Shown here: positions 29,659-37,676 of the stretch, piece by piece
Layout of the letters: each line of letters opens with the position of its first letter
How positions within the stretch are numbered: position 1 is the stretch's first letter
Source: Deltaproteobacteria bacterium UBA6601
GTDB lineage: Bacteria > Myxococcota_A > UBA796 > UBA9615
Direction of reading: 5' to 3'
DNA length: 64,000 nt
Assembly: GCA_002433485.1 (NCBI GenBank)
Contig: DJIF01000054.1
Span: 4,656 to 68,655 of the forward strand
Translations under genes and position numbers: made by a program
The notes under the pieces: generated by a model
Seen by the model: only the letters and a program-made list of their open reading frames with translations
What the model was told of the DNA's origin: nothing
Databases searched by the model: none

Positions 29659-31811
29659 CGTCTCAGCGACTCCAGTTGGCTACCCGCAACCAGAGCCAGG
29701 CGTACCAACTGCCCCTCTCCAAATCGAACCCCAGGGGCGGGTTCCTGCTCCCCCACAAGACCTGAGCCGAGCAACTGAACCTCAACTCCGGCAGGCACCA
29801 GGACCCGAGCGGCGTCGCGCAGACTCAAACCGCGTAGATCTGGCATCAACCACCCAGGGTCAAGGCTCTCGTCAGTGGCAGCGACAACCAGGGTCGGCAG
29901 CTCGACGCCACGCGCACGCTCTGCTTGCAGCTGCTGGGCATGCGCCCTCCGCGCCTGGCGCTGTGCCAACACCTTGGCCGGCAGCTCCTTATCAGGCGCC
30001 ACCCCCAACTCCTGCAGCGCATAAGTCGCCACCTCCTTGAAGACCGGTCCGGCAGCGGTGCCACCAAAGTGACGAAAGCCCTTATTGGTGGGTTCATCTA
30101 TGACGGTCAGGACAACGATGCGCGGATCGTCGCGCGGGGCAAAGCCGATGAAAGATGAAACATAGAGGTTGGGAGCATAGCGACCATCCCGAACCTTCTG
30201 AGCGGTACCTGTCTTACCGCCAGCGGTGTACTCATCAAGCGCCGCCCGAGTCCCGGTTCCGCCCTTCTCCACCACACCACCGAGCATGACTCGCATCTGC
30301 TCGCTGACCTCAGCAGAAATAAGCCGCTCCCCCTGACCTTCAGGGCGACGACTCTCCAACAGGGTGCCGTCCCGGCCGCGGACTTCTGTAATGACGTGTG
30401 GCTGGACCCGATGACCGCCGTTAACCAGCGCAGCAAAGGCAGCTGTCAGCTGAACTCCAGTAACCGCCATGCCCTGGCCAAAGCAATGATTGGCGAAACC
30501 GATCCGCGACCAGCGTGAAGATGGATGCAGAATTCCGGCCTCTTCACCCCACACATCAATGCCGGTCCGCGCGCCAAAACCAAAGCGGCGAAACATCGCC
30601 TCAAGAGCGGGCGGGCCAAGCCGCTCACCGAGCTTGGCAGTGCCGATGTTCGAAGAATACTTAAGGACCTCCGACACGGTGATGTTGGCGTAGGCGTGGG
30701 TGTCATGGATCGTCCGCCGGCCGATGCGAAAAGCACCCTTCTCGCAATAGACCTCTTCCTCAGGAGTAGCGAGTTCCTCTTCCAGGACCTCGGCGAGCAC
30801 AAAGGCTTTCATGGTGGAGCCTGGTTCAAACGAGTCACTAATCGCCCGATTTCGGCGTTGGTCTCGGCTCGACTGACGAAAGCTGTTGGGGTCGTAACTG
30901 GGAGCAGAGGCACTGGCCAACACCGCTCCACTGCGAGCATCCAGAACCAAAACTGAGCCCGCCTTAGCTTCGGCTCGCTCAATGGCGGCGGCCAGAGACT
31001 GCTCAGTACGATGCTGAATGTTGTGATCAATGCTGAGCACGAGGGTATCTCCCTCGGTCGATTGACGACCCAGCACAGCGGCATGACTGAGTGCACGACG
31101 GCGACCATCGCGAAAGGTCCGATACTGATAGGTATCGCCCATCATCAGGTCGTTGTAACGAGCCTCTATGCCCTCCAGACCGATGCCATCAATCCCTACA
31201 AAGCCCAGCAACTGGGATGCCAGCGCCCCTGAAGGATATTCCCGCTTCGCTTCTGAGGTGAGATGCACTCCAGGAATGTCCAGTGCTCTAATCTGCTCGG
31301 AGATTTGATGCGGCAGCTGCCGCGCCAACCAAACGAAACGCGAGCCTTCGCGGGACAGACGAGCCTGCAGATCCTCAAGATCACGATCAACAAAGGGAGC
31401 CAACAACTCAGCCGCAGCAGCAGGGTCTTCGACCCGAGCAGGGTCCGCAAACAGGCTCTGCACATCGACGGAAACGGCCAGCGGCCGACCAAGTCGATCA
31501 ACAATGCTACCCCGCTTGGGGGCCACCTTAATGACTGCCTCATGCTGACCGGCGAGCAATCGATCGAGGCGCAGGTTCGGCCCCATAACCAGCCAACTGA
31601 CCCGGCCGAGAATCACCAGCCAGAACAACAGAAACAAAACCATCACCGCGGAAAGTCGCAGATTGATGGCGAAATTCTCCGGTGGCAGGAAGCCGTCAAC
31701 TCGCCGCATGGCGCCGCTCATCTCGGTGCGTCGGCGCTTGTGCTGAACGCGGTTGTGGCGCAAACCTCCCGGCGGAGTTGGGCGACGATAGCTGCCCGAC
31801 CGGGTCGTCAC
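29655..31811 (-). CDS. ftsI: Septal transpeptidase FtsI (class B PBP) with C-terminal PASTA-like domain
   Basis: 718 aa. Cross-links septal peptidoglycan with FtsW. One transmembrane helix (about 52-76), a dimerisation/pedestal domain, and a transpeptidase domain with STMK (332-335, catalytic Ser332), SSN (386-388) and KTGT (533-536). After about residue 645 there is a PASTA-like segment (GWLMPDLRGLSLRDAARVLV ... PGVRFGEGQLVRLAL). E. coli FtsI lacks this, whereas SpoVD/PBP2x-type enzymes carry it. Start is GTG 31811, overlapping ftsL by 4 bp. A long Arg-rich cytoplasmic tail of about 48 residues precedes the helix. Confidence 0.95.
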   Translation of the reverse strand: MTTRSGSYRRPTPPGGLRHNRVQHKRRRTEMSGAMRRVDGFLPPENFAINLRLSAVMVLFLLFWLVILGRVSWLVMGPNLRLDRLLAGQHEAVIKVAPKRGSIVDRLGRPLAVSVDVQSLFADPARVEDPAAAAELLAPFVDRDLEDLQARLSREGSRFVWLARQLPHQISEQIRALDIPGVHLTSEAKREYPSGALASQLLGFVGIDGIGLEGIEARYNDLMMGDTYQYRTFRDGRRRALSHAAVLGRQSTEGDTLVLSIDHNIQHRTEQSLAAAIERAEAKAGSVLVLDARSGAVLASASAPSYDPNSFRQSSRDQRRNRAISDSFEPGSTMKAFVLAEVLEEELATPEEEVYCEKGAFRIGRRTIHDTHAYANITVSEVLKYSSNIGTAKLGERLGPPALEAMFRRFGFGARTGIDVWGEEAGILHPSSRWSRIGFANHCFGQGMAVTGVQLTAAFAALVNGGHRVQPHVITEVRGRDGTLLESRRPEGQGERLISAEVSEQMRVMLGGVVEKGGTGTRAALDEYTAGGKTGTAQKVRDGRYAPNLYVSSFIGFAPRDDPRIVVLTVIDEPTNKGFRHFGGTAAGPVFKEVATYALQELGVAPDKELPAKVLAQRQARRAHAQQLQAERARGVELPTLVVAATDESLDPGWLMPDLRGLSLRDAARVLVPAGVEVQLLGSGLVGEQEPAPGVRFGEGQLVRLALVAGSQLESLRR

Positions 31812-32137
31812 TGGCCCTGCTCCCCACCGAGTGCTCGACTCAATGCTTCAGGGTTCTCGGTTACCACCACAACCTGCCCTGCCGCCGGCGCCGCCAGGCC
31901 CAACTGCGGGGCAAGATTTTCAAGGTAAGCAGGGGCGCGCAGTTCAGCCAGTTCAGCACGCAGGCGGCGCTGATCGTTAGCGAGCTTATCGTCCTCCTTA
32001 ACGAGATCGCTGATCTGATACGTGATCTGAACCGTCTCCATCTTCGCCCAGGCCACAAAAATGAGCGATATGGCCACTGCCACTGAGGTGATCAGAGCTC
32101 CGCCAAATCGCACCGTTTGCTTCATCTCAGAACTCAT
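31808..32137 (-). CDS. ftsL: Cell division protein FtsL
   Basis: 109 aa bitopic protein. Transmembrane helix at about 12-31 (GGALITSVAVAISLIFVAW), then a predicted coiled coil (YQISDLVKEDDKLANDQRRLRAELAEL, split by heptads) and a short C-terminal tail. FtsL proteins are poorly conserved, so the call rests on this topology, size and position between rsmH and ftsI. It partners FtsB/FtsQ in activating FtsWI. Confidence 0.88.
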   Translation of the reverse strand: MSSEMKQTVRFGGALITSVAVAISLIFVAWAKMETVQITYQISDLVKEDDKLANDQRRLRAELAELRAPAYLENLAPQLGLAAPAAGQVVVVTENPEALSRALGGEQGQ

Positions 32138-33118
32138 CTAAGCCTCCCCTTCCACAGCCAGAACCTCAGCCACACGCAGACGGGCACTACGTGCTCTGGG
32201 GTTTGCCTCAAGCTCTGCCTGGCTGGCGGTAATCCCCTTTCGACCCAATAGACGAACTCGCGCCGACTCCCCACAGACACAGACCGGCAGGCTCGAAGGA
32301 CAGCTGCAAGAACTGGCCAGAGAGGCGAGGTGACGCTTGACCACTCGGTCCTCACCAGAATGAAAGGAAATCAACGCCAACCGCCCCCTGGGGGCAAGCC
32401 ACTCCAGAGCCGACTGCAACAGATGATGCAGCTCTCCAGCCTCATCATTGAGGGCCATACGCAGCGCTTGAAAGGTCCGCGTAGCCGGGTGCTTCCTGGC
32501 CCCTCGACGCCCTCCGAGGGCACGCGAGACAACCTCAGCAAGGTCAGCCGTTCTGGCAAAGGGCCGCTGCTGTCGGCGTTGGGTAATGGCACGCGCAATA
32601 CGGCGCGACTTGGGCTCATCGCCCAACCGATAGATCAAGTCAGCCAGGGCCAGCTCATCAGTATTGTTCACCAGATCAGCGGCAGTGGAGCCGGTGCTCC
32701 GATCCATGCGCATGTCCAGCGGACCGTCGTGGGCAAACGAAAAGCCCCGTCCTGCAGTGTCCAACTGATGAGAAGAAACCCCCAGATCGGCAAGAATTCC
32801 GTCGACCGTAGCAGGCTCAATAGCACGCGCTCGCAGGACCTCAGAGAGCCGCGACATAGGCGAATGAACCACCTCAAAGCTAGCGGCGACAGCACCAGCT
32901 GCCACCTCAGCAAGGCGTTTCCGCGCAGCACTTACCGCATCCAGGTCCCGATCCAGTGCGATGAGACGGCCCCCGACGCCCAACTCGGCGAGAATCGCTG
33001 CGCTGTGCCCGCCGCCGCCCGCAGTGACGTCCACATAGAGCCCCTCAGGGCGAAGGGCCAGGGCAGAGACGCTCTCTTCAAGCAGGACACTGCGATGCTC
33101 GAATCGGGTCTCGGCCAT
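32138..33118 (-). CDS. rsmH: 16S rRNA m4C1402 methyltransferase RsmH (MraW)
   Basis: 326 aa SAM-dependent methyltransferase modifying C1402 of 16S rRNA. Begins MAETRFEHRSVLLEESV, with the SAM motif YVDVTAGGGGHSAAILAEL, followed by GILADLGVSSHQLD, RGFSFAHDGPLDMRMD and ISFHSGEDRVVK, all RsmH signatures. The open frame continues upstream to 33658 through mraZ, but the ATG at 33118 matches the family N-terminus and lies 5 bp after the mraZ stop. The ftsL start is immediately adjacent downstream. Confidence 0.96.
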   Translation of the reverse strand: MAETRFEHRSVLLEESVSALALRPEGLYVDVTAGGGGHSAAILAELGVGGRLIALDRDLDAVSAARKRLAEVAAGAVAASFEVVHSPMSRLSEVLRARAIEPATVDGILADLGVSSHQLDTAGRGFSFAHDGPLDMRMDRSTGSTAADLVNNTDELALADLIYRLGDEPKSRRIARAITQRRQQRPFARTADLAEVVSRALGGRRGARKHPATRTFQALRMALNDEAGELHHLLQSALEWLAPRGRLALISFHSGEDRVVKRHLASLASSCSCPSSLPVCVCGESARVRLLGRKGITASQAELEANPRARSARLRVAEVLAVEGEA

Positions 33119-33123
33119 CGGCC

Positions 33124-33597
33124 CTAAAGGTCCTCGCCTTCGTCCTCTGGATCGAAGGCCAGCAACTGCTCCATCCCAACACCCTCCTGGACAGCCTCCA
33201 GGGCCTGCTCCTGACGCCGACTCCAGGCCGCTGCGTCCCAGATCTCGATGAGGCCCAGGTAGGACAGAACCACGCAGTTCTTGACCAGTCCTGCGCGCCG
33301 CCTCAGCGGAGCGGGAACCAGAATCCGCCCCTGTCCGTCTGCTTCGACCTCCGCCGCTCCAGCGACGTAGGCGTGCAGGAACTGGCGGCTCTTGCGATCG
33401 AATAGAGAAACCCCAGCGAAGCGCCGCTCCATCTTGGCCCAACGACTCTGGGCAAAGCCCTGCAGGCCGCCATCCCAATAGGCCAGCACCAGACCGGGCT
33501 CGCCGCACTCGAGCATCCGCTCGCGCAGCCGCACCGGTAGCGGCAGACGTCCCTTGGCGTCCATACGGACCTCGAACTGCCCGCGAACCTGAAACAT
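33124..33597 (-). CDS. mraZ: Transcriptional regulator MraZ
   Basis: 157 aa AbrB-like DNA-binding protein made of two MraZ half-domains (VRMDAKGRLPLPVRLRE at about 10-26 and VEADGQGRILVPAPLRRRAG at about 83-102, each with the DxxGR motif). It forms ring-shaped oligomers that bind direct repeats upstream of its own operon. Such repeats are present here at 33633-33657. It is the first gene of the dcw operon. Confidence 0.95.
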   Translation of the reverse strand: MFQVRGQFEVRMDAKGRLPLPVRLRERMLECGEPGLVLAYWDGGLQGFAQSRWAKMERRFAGVSLFDRKSRQFLHAYVAGAAEVEADGQGRILVPAPLRRRAGLVKNCVVLSYLGLIEIWDAAAWSRRQEQALEAVQEGVGMEQLLAFDPEDEGEDL

Positions 33598-33632
33598 GCA
33601 TCTCCGGGGTCAGCCTCAACACAACACCACCA

Positions 33633-33657
33633 CGCCACAATTCCCCACGTATCGCCA
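33633..33657 (-). promoter_or_regulatory. MraZ operator: three TGGNG boxes at 10-bp spacing
   Basis: On the minus strand TGGCG (33657-33653), TGGGG (33647-33643) and TGGCG (33637-33633) recur with exact 10-bp period. The E. coli MraZ site is TGGGN-N5-TGGGN-N5-TGGGN, which this matches closely. The first box touches the -10 hexamer, so MraZ binding should block this promoter. Confidence 0.75.
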
Positions 33658-33685
33658 CTATATGAAGCGCCGATCAGGAGGGCAA
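33657..33685 (-). promoter_or_regulatory. Promoter of the dcw operon (Pmra)
   Basis: Minus strand -35 TTGCCC (33685-33680), 17-bp spacer, -10 TATAGT (33662-33657). The start point would be near 33650, inside the MraZ boxes, giving a leader of about 50 bases to mraZ. Confidence 0.7.
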
Positions 33686-33820
33686 TGGTCGTTTTAAAGA
33701 AATTTGATACCTTGGATGATAGCATAGTCAGCGAACGGTCCTTCAACTTGATAGCTCACTTGCTACCAAGGTCACTCTAAGCTGCAGATTCGTGCTGCTA
33801 TGAGGTTTGCAGGAGCCCGC

Positions 33821-34300
33821 TTAACGAGGCTTGCGCGCTCGATCCATCTCTCTACGCGCGTCCTTGGCCTTTTGATCATGGCGCTTGTCATGGAGCTTCT
33901 TGCCACGGCCCAGGCCGATCTCCAACTTGGCCCGACCGCGCCTGAAATAGAGTCGCATCGGGACCAACGTATAGCCCTGTCGCGAGATCTTGCCGATCAG
34001 GCGCTGAATCTCCTTCTTGTGCAGCAGCAACTTACGGGGCCGCAGAGGGTCGTGATTCTGCCGATTGGCCTGCTCATACGGCGGTACATGGACATCCACC
34101 AAAAACGCCTCACCGTCTTCCAGCCGAACGTAACCCTCGGTGATCGAGACCCGCCCACCTCGCAGCGACTTCACCTCCGAACCAAGCAGAACCAGACCCG
34201 CCTCGACCGTGTCCTCGATGTGGAATCGATGACGCGCCTTCTTATTGACCGCAATGGTCTTGATCCCGCCTTCTCCTAAGCTCCTGCCCGCTTTCGCCAT
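33821..34300 (-). CDS. smpB: SsrA-binding protein SmpB
   Basis: 159 aa RNA-binding partner of tmRNA in ribosome rescue. The OB-fold core is clear: IKTIAVNKKARHRFHIEDTVEAGLVL, GSEVKSLRGGRVSITEGYV and VHVPPYEQANRQNHDPLRPRKLLLHKKEI (each a family signature). The basic C-terminal tail (KKLHDKRHDQKAKDARREMDRA) folds in the mRNA channel. No tmRNA gene was seen in the window. It is transcribed away from 34387 and lies upstream of mraZ with a 223-bp gap that holds Pmra. No Shine-Dalgarno sequence is visible. Confidence 0.97.
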   Translation of the reverse strand: MAKAGRSLGEGGIKTIAVNKKARHRFHIEDTVEAGLVLLGSEVKSLRGGRVSITEGYVRLEDGEAFLVDVHVPPYEQANRQNHDPLRPRKLLLHKKEIQRLIGKISRQGYTLVPMRLYFRRGRAKLEIGLGRGKKLHDKRHDQKAKDARREMDRARKPR

Positions 34301-34346
34301 AGCGAGGGCAGGCTAACAGAGCGCGCCGACCCGGGCACCCTTCGCG

Positions 34347-34375
34347 TTGACAGCATTGTGGGTGCCGTGTTTGAT
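34347..34375 (+). promoter_or_regulatory. Promoter of the redox operon, predicted leaderless start
   Basis: Perfect -35 TTGACA (34347-34352), 17-bp spacer, -10 TTTGAT (34370-34375). The ATG of the downstream gene is at 34387, only 11 bases after the -10, so the transcript would have a leader of about 5 bases and no Shine-Dalgarno sequence. Confidence 0.65.
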
Positions 34376-34386
34376 CCGGCTCGCCC

Positions 34387-35358
34387 ATGCGCCCTTGTAA
34401 TACGCTGTTCTTCATCCTGCTGACCGCTGTGATGTCGGTACTCGTGTCCTGTTCCGCAGACAAGGAGGAGGACCCCTGGGCAGCAGAGTCCCGGAAGGGC
34501 TCTGCCCCGGCCACCGCAGGCTTTGGTGAAGGTGACTTTGACGGACCCCAGCGCAAAGACCAACGCGGGACGCCGCCACCAAGAGGCCCAGACACCGGCG
34601 GCGACCAACGCAGCGGCTCGGATCTGAGCGGCCCTGAAGACTGCAACGACGGCGTCGACAACGACGGCAACGGTGCCGCGGACTGCGAAGACAGCGGCTG
34701 CGCGGCGGACCCAGGCTGTCAGGACGATCCGAGCAAAGGCTATGAGCCCGAACTGGGTTTTGAAGATTGTGACAACGAGAAAGACGACGACAAAGACCGA
34801 GAGACCGACTGTGAGGACGACGACTGCAAGGACGATCCCAGCTGCAACTCGGACCGGGCCCCCGGCCAAGCACCCACGGTAGCCCCAGAGTTGCTGGCCG
34901 CGGTAAGCGAGCTGCCGGTCGGCGGTCAGTTAGGCATGCGAGCGCCCCAGCTTGACCTGCCCTTCCTCGGCCGCCGAGGTCGACAGACCCTGAAAGAGCT
35001 GCGCGGCAACATCGTGGTACTCAACTTCTGGGCGTCCTGGTGCCGACCCTGTCGCAAAGAGACCCCAGCTCTGGAACTCACCTGGCAGCTGTACCGGGAG
35101 CGTGACGTTGTGGTCATTGGGGTGTCCATTGATGAGGAGGAGGACGACGCAGGCGAATTCCTGGGCAGCTTCCCGGTCTCCTACCCGATGGTCTTGGACC
35201 GGGGCGGTGAGGCTGCTGAACGTGACTGGCAGGTCAAGTCGGTACCGACGCTCATCCTGATTGATCGAGCCGGCAGGATCCGCGAGCGACACATGGGCTA
35301 CAGTCCGGCCCTCATGCGCAAGACAGTCGTGACCATTGACCAGCTCCTGGAGGAATAG
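34387..35358 (+). CDS. TlpA-like thioredoxin lipoprotein with Asp/Cys-rich repeats
   Basis: 323 aa. Signal peptide with lipobox (VLVSC, Cys22). Residues about 84-155 hold two copies of the myxobacterial-style repeat EDCNDGVDNDGNG..DC..SGC..DPGC (the second copy is strongly charged). A thioredoxin fold follows (about 178-323) with active site WCRPC (218-222), GVSIDEEEDD and the cis-Pro in VPTLILIDRAGR. TlpA/ResA-type proteins reduce disulfides in the periplasm, often for cytochrome c maturation. The C-terminal end overlaps no gene, and the next gene starts 4 bp on. Position next to the VKOR-DsbA fusion suggests a thiol-redox pair. Substrates are unknown. Confidence 0.85.
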   Translation: MRPCNTLFFILLTAVMSVLVSCSADKEEDPWAAESRKGSAPATAGFGEGDFDGPQRKDQRGTPPPRGPDTGGDQRSGSDLSGPEDCNDGVDNDGNGAADCEDSGCAADPGCQDDPSKGYEPELGFEDCDNEKDDDKDRETDCEDDDCKDDPSCNSDRAPGQAPTVAPELLAAVSELPVGGQLGMRAPQLDLPFLGRRGRQTLKELRGNIVVLNFWASWCRPCRKETPALELTWQLYRERDVVVIGVSIDEEEDDAGEFLGSFPVSYPMVLDRGGEAAERDWQVKSVPTLILIDRAGRIRERHMGYSPALMRKTVVTIDQLLEE

Positions 35359-35362
35359 AGAG

Positions 35363-36700
35363 ATGCTGAAGAAGGCCAGCCCCATCGCCCTGCTGGCCCT
35401 CGCCTGTGCGGGGATGCTGCTGGGGATGACCCTTACGGCCCGACATTACGACCTCAACCACGCGCCGCCCGGACCGGCCACCGCGGTCCTAGGCTTCGAG
35501 GGCATGTGCGGGGCAGGAGGTGGCTGCGCCGAGGTGAATACAAGCCGCTATGCCAGCATCTCACTGGGCGTTGAGCGACCCGCAATACCGGTCTCAGTGC
35601 CGGCCGTTGGATTCTTCCTGATGCTTGCGCTGCTCGCTGGCCTGGCGCTGCGCAACGACAGCAAAAGGCGCGCAAAGTATCTCGCACTGACCGCTGCAGC
35701 CTGCGTCCCTGCGCTCTGCTTTGCCCTTTATCTGCTAGCCGTCCAGGCCTTCGTCATCAGCCGGTTCTGTCCCTACTGCATCGCTCTCGATGCAGTCACG
35801 GCACTGAGCCTCGGCTTCGCCTTCATCGGCCATGGCGGCGGAGTTGGCGGAATCTTACAGGACCTGAGCACCAGCTCAGCCAGCCTGCTTGGGGCTGCAC
35901 TGCTAGTCCTGCTCGGCGGGAACTACCTCGCCTACAATAGCTACGTGGGCTGGATTGAAGATGGAGAGTCAAAAGCTCATCGGGAAAGCGGCCATAAGGA
36001 CAGCAAGCACCACCAACACGAGCGAGCTCCGACCAATGACGCAGAGGCCCTCGAAGCAGCCCGCAAAGCGGTCGCCGAATTCATTGAAAGCTATCCAAAC
36101 CTGGAAGTCCGTGACCTGGTCACCAACCTATTCGATGGCAGCAAGGGGCAGCTGGAAGGTGGCATCGTCGTCACCGAATTCGCCGACTTCGATTGCCCCC
36201 ACTGCAAGCTGGCCGGCTTCTACTTGAAAGACATTGCCCACCGCTACGGTGACCGGGTCGGCTTTGTATTCAAGAACTATCCGCTGGGGACCTCCTGCAA
36301 CGACAACCTCAAACGAGATGTGCATCCGGATGCATGCGAAGCGGCCATCGCAGTCCAGTGTGGTCGCCGACAGGGTGCATTCTGGCCCTTCCATGACCTG
36401 ATCTTTGATCATCAGGGCTCTCTGGGAAGCGACAGAATGCGCTCCATCGCAGCCGAACTTCAGCTCAACACTGAGACCTTCGAGGAGTGTCTAGAGAAAG
36501 ACAGCATCCTCAACGAAGTGAAGGAGCAGATTGCCCAGGGTAGAGATGCTGGTCTCACGGGCACCCCAACGTTCTTTGTCAACGGCAAGATGCTGCCCAG
36601 CGCCCATCCCCTGTTTGTTGAAGCCGCCATCAGGTGGGAGCTGGTCGAGCGGGGCGAGACCGAGCTTCCCGAAGACAGCGATGGCATCTTCCCCCGCTGA
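35363..36700 (+). CDS. Vitamin K epoxide reductase (VKOR)-DsbA fusion
   Basis: 445 aa self-contained disulfide-forming enzyme. N-terminal VKOR domain with about four to five transmembrane helices: loop cysteines C49 and C55 (MCGAGGGCAEV) and the quinone-side CPYC at 136-139 (SRFCPYCIALD). After a His-rich charged linker comes a DsbA-like thioredoxin domain with DFDCPHC (278-281), the KNYPLG segment and the cis-Pro TGTPTFFVNG. In bacteria VKOR replaces DsbB by passing electrons from DsbA to quinone, and fusions to thioredoxin-type domains are known. The frame is open from 35336 but the ATG at 35363 has GGAGG upstream. The gene overlaps prmA by 20 bp. Confidence 0.92.
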   Translation: MLKKASPIALLALACAGMLLGMTLTARHYDLNHAPPGPATAVLGFEGMCGAGGGCAEVNTSRYASISLGVERPAIPVSVPAVGFFLMLALLAGLALRNDSKRRAKYLALTAAACVPALCFALYLLAVQAFVISRFCPYCIALDAVTALSLGFAFIGHGGGVGGILQDLSTSSASLLGAALLVLLGGNYLAYNSYVGWIEDGESKAHRESGHKDSKHHQHERAPTNDAEALEAARKAVAEFIESYPNLEVRDLVTNLFDGSKGQLEGGIVVTEFADFDCPHCKLAGFYLKDIAHRYGDRVGFVFKNYPLGTSCNDNLKRDVHPDACEAAIAVQCGRRQGAFWPFHDLIFDHQGSLGSDRMRSIAAELQLNTETFEECLEKDSILNEVKEQIAQGRDAGLTGTPTFFVNGKMLPSAHPLFVEAAIRWELVERGETELPEDSDGIFPR

Positions 36701-37676
36701 CTCAAGCGCTGATTGCAGCTGGTGGGAGCTGTCCCTCACCCTGGCTGACAGCGACGGAGCGACAGTGAGCGGACTGTTGCTGGAACTGGGGGCGCTTGGC
36801 CTGCAAGAAGACCATAGAGGACTCCACTTCGAGATCGACCAGGACGGTCCCATTGTCAGCGGCGACCCACGCTCCTGGACTCCGCCCCTGCCCAAGAACC
36901 CGGACCAGGAACTGGAACTGCGGGCCTGGTTCGATGGCAAGCGAGAGCGAGAGCAGCTGCTGGCCGACCTAAAAGCATGTCTGCACGGCATTGCGCCGGC
37001 CCCCCTAGCACTGACCCTGAAGCCCATCGCTCAGCAAGACTGGAACGCCACCTGGAAGGCAGGCTTCGAAGCATTCTCCCTGTCCAAAAGGCTGCGAGTG
37101 GTCCCGTCATGGACGGAAGAAGCCCAGCCGGCCGCTACGACCGCGCTGCGCCTGGACCCCGGCCTCGCTTTCGGCACTGGAACCCACTTCACCACCGCAG
37201 GCTGCTGCCAGCTCCTGGATAGTTTGCTGGAGTCATGGTCTGGCCCCCGGCCAAATGTGCTCGACGTAGGCACCGGAACTGGGATCCTCGCCCTCGCTGC
37301 CCTGGCCCTGGGAGCCAAACGCGCGGTTGCTGTCGATGCCGACCCACAAGCGATCAGCGCCGCTGCTGAGAACGCTGCTGAGAACGACCTTGTCGACCGC
37401 ATTGAGCTCTACCAGGGCGGACCAGAGTCTGCTCCGGCCGAACAGTTCCCGATTGTCTTCGCCAACCTCATCGCGCCAGTCCTCATCGACCTAGCCGACT
37501 CCTTGTGTTCTCGCTTGGCCCCGGGCGGTGGGCTGATCATCAGTGGCATCCTCTGCCATCAGGAGAAGGCGGTAGTTGACTGTTTTGCCCAACGCCACCT
37601 GGACCAGGAACAACGACTCTGTGATGACGAGTGGGTGGCGCTGCTGCTTCGTTGTACTCGGGAGCATGGACCATGA
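36681..37676 (+). CDS. prmA: Ribosomal protein L11 methyltransferase-like enzyme
   Basis: 331 aa SAM-dependent methyltransferase. The N-terminal recognition part (ELSLTLADSDGATVSGLLLELGA) is PrmA-like. The TALRLDPGLAFGTGTHFTT segment, SAM motif VLDVGTGTGILALAALALGA and the active-site NLIAPVLIDLAD all match PrmA, which trimethylates lysines of L11. I chose the ATG at 36681, inside the end of the VKOR-DsbA gene, because it begins the conserved domain. The stop overlaps the next ATG (ATGA at 37673-37676). Confidence 0.88.
   Translation: MASSPADSSADCSWWELSLTLADSDGATVSGLLLELGALGLQEDHRGLHFEIDQDGPIVSGDPRSWTPPLPKNPDQELELRAWFDGKREREQLLADLKACLHGIAPAPLALTLKPIAQQDWNATWKAGFEAFSLSKRLRVVPSWTEEAQPAATTALRLDPGLAFGTGTHFTTAGCCQLLDSLLESWSGPRPNVLDVGTGTGILALAALALGAKRAVAVDADPQAISAAAENAAENDLVDRIELYQGGPESAPAEQFPIVFANLIAPVLIDLADSLCSRLAPGGGLIISGILCHQEKAVVDCFAQRHLDQEQRLCDDEWVALLLRCTREHGP

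Noticed and set aside
33119..33658. Extension of the rsmH frame to a 506-codon protein
   Set aside because: The extension reads through mraZ in another frame and is Arg/Gly-rich; the family N-terminus starts at 33118.
33686..33820. Possible small RNA or tmRNA between smpB and Pmra
   Set aside because: No tRNA-like ends, tag-coding frame or strong terminator could be recognised in the 135 bp.
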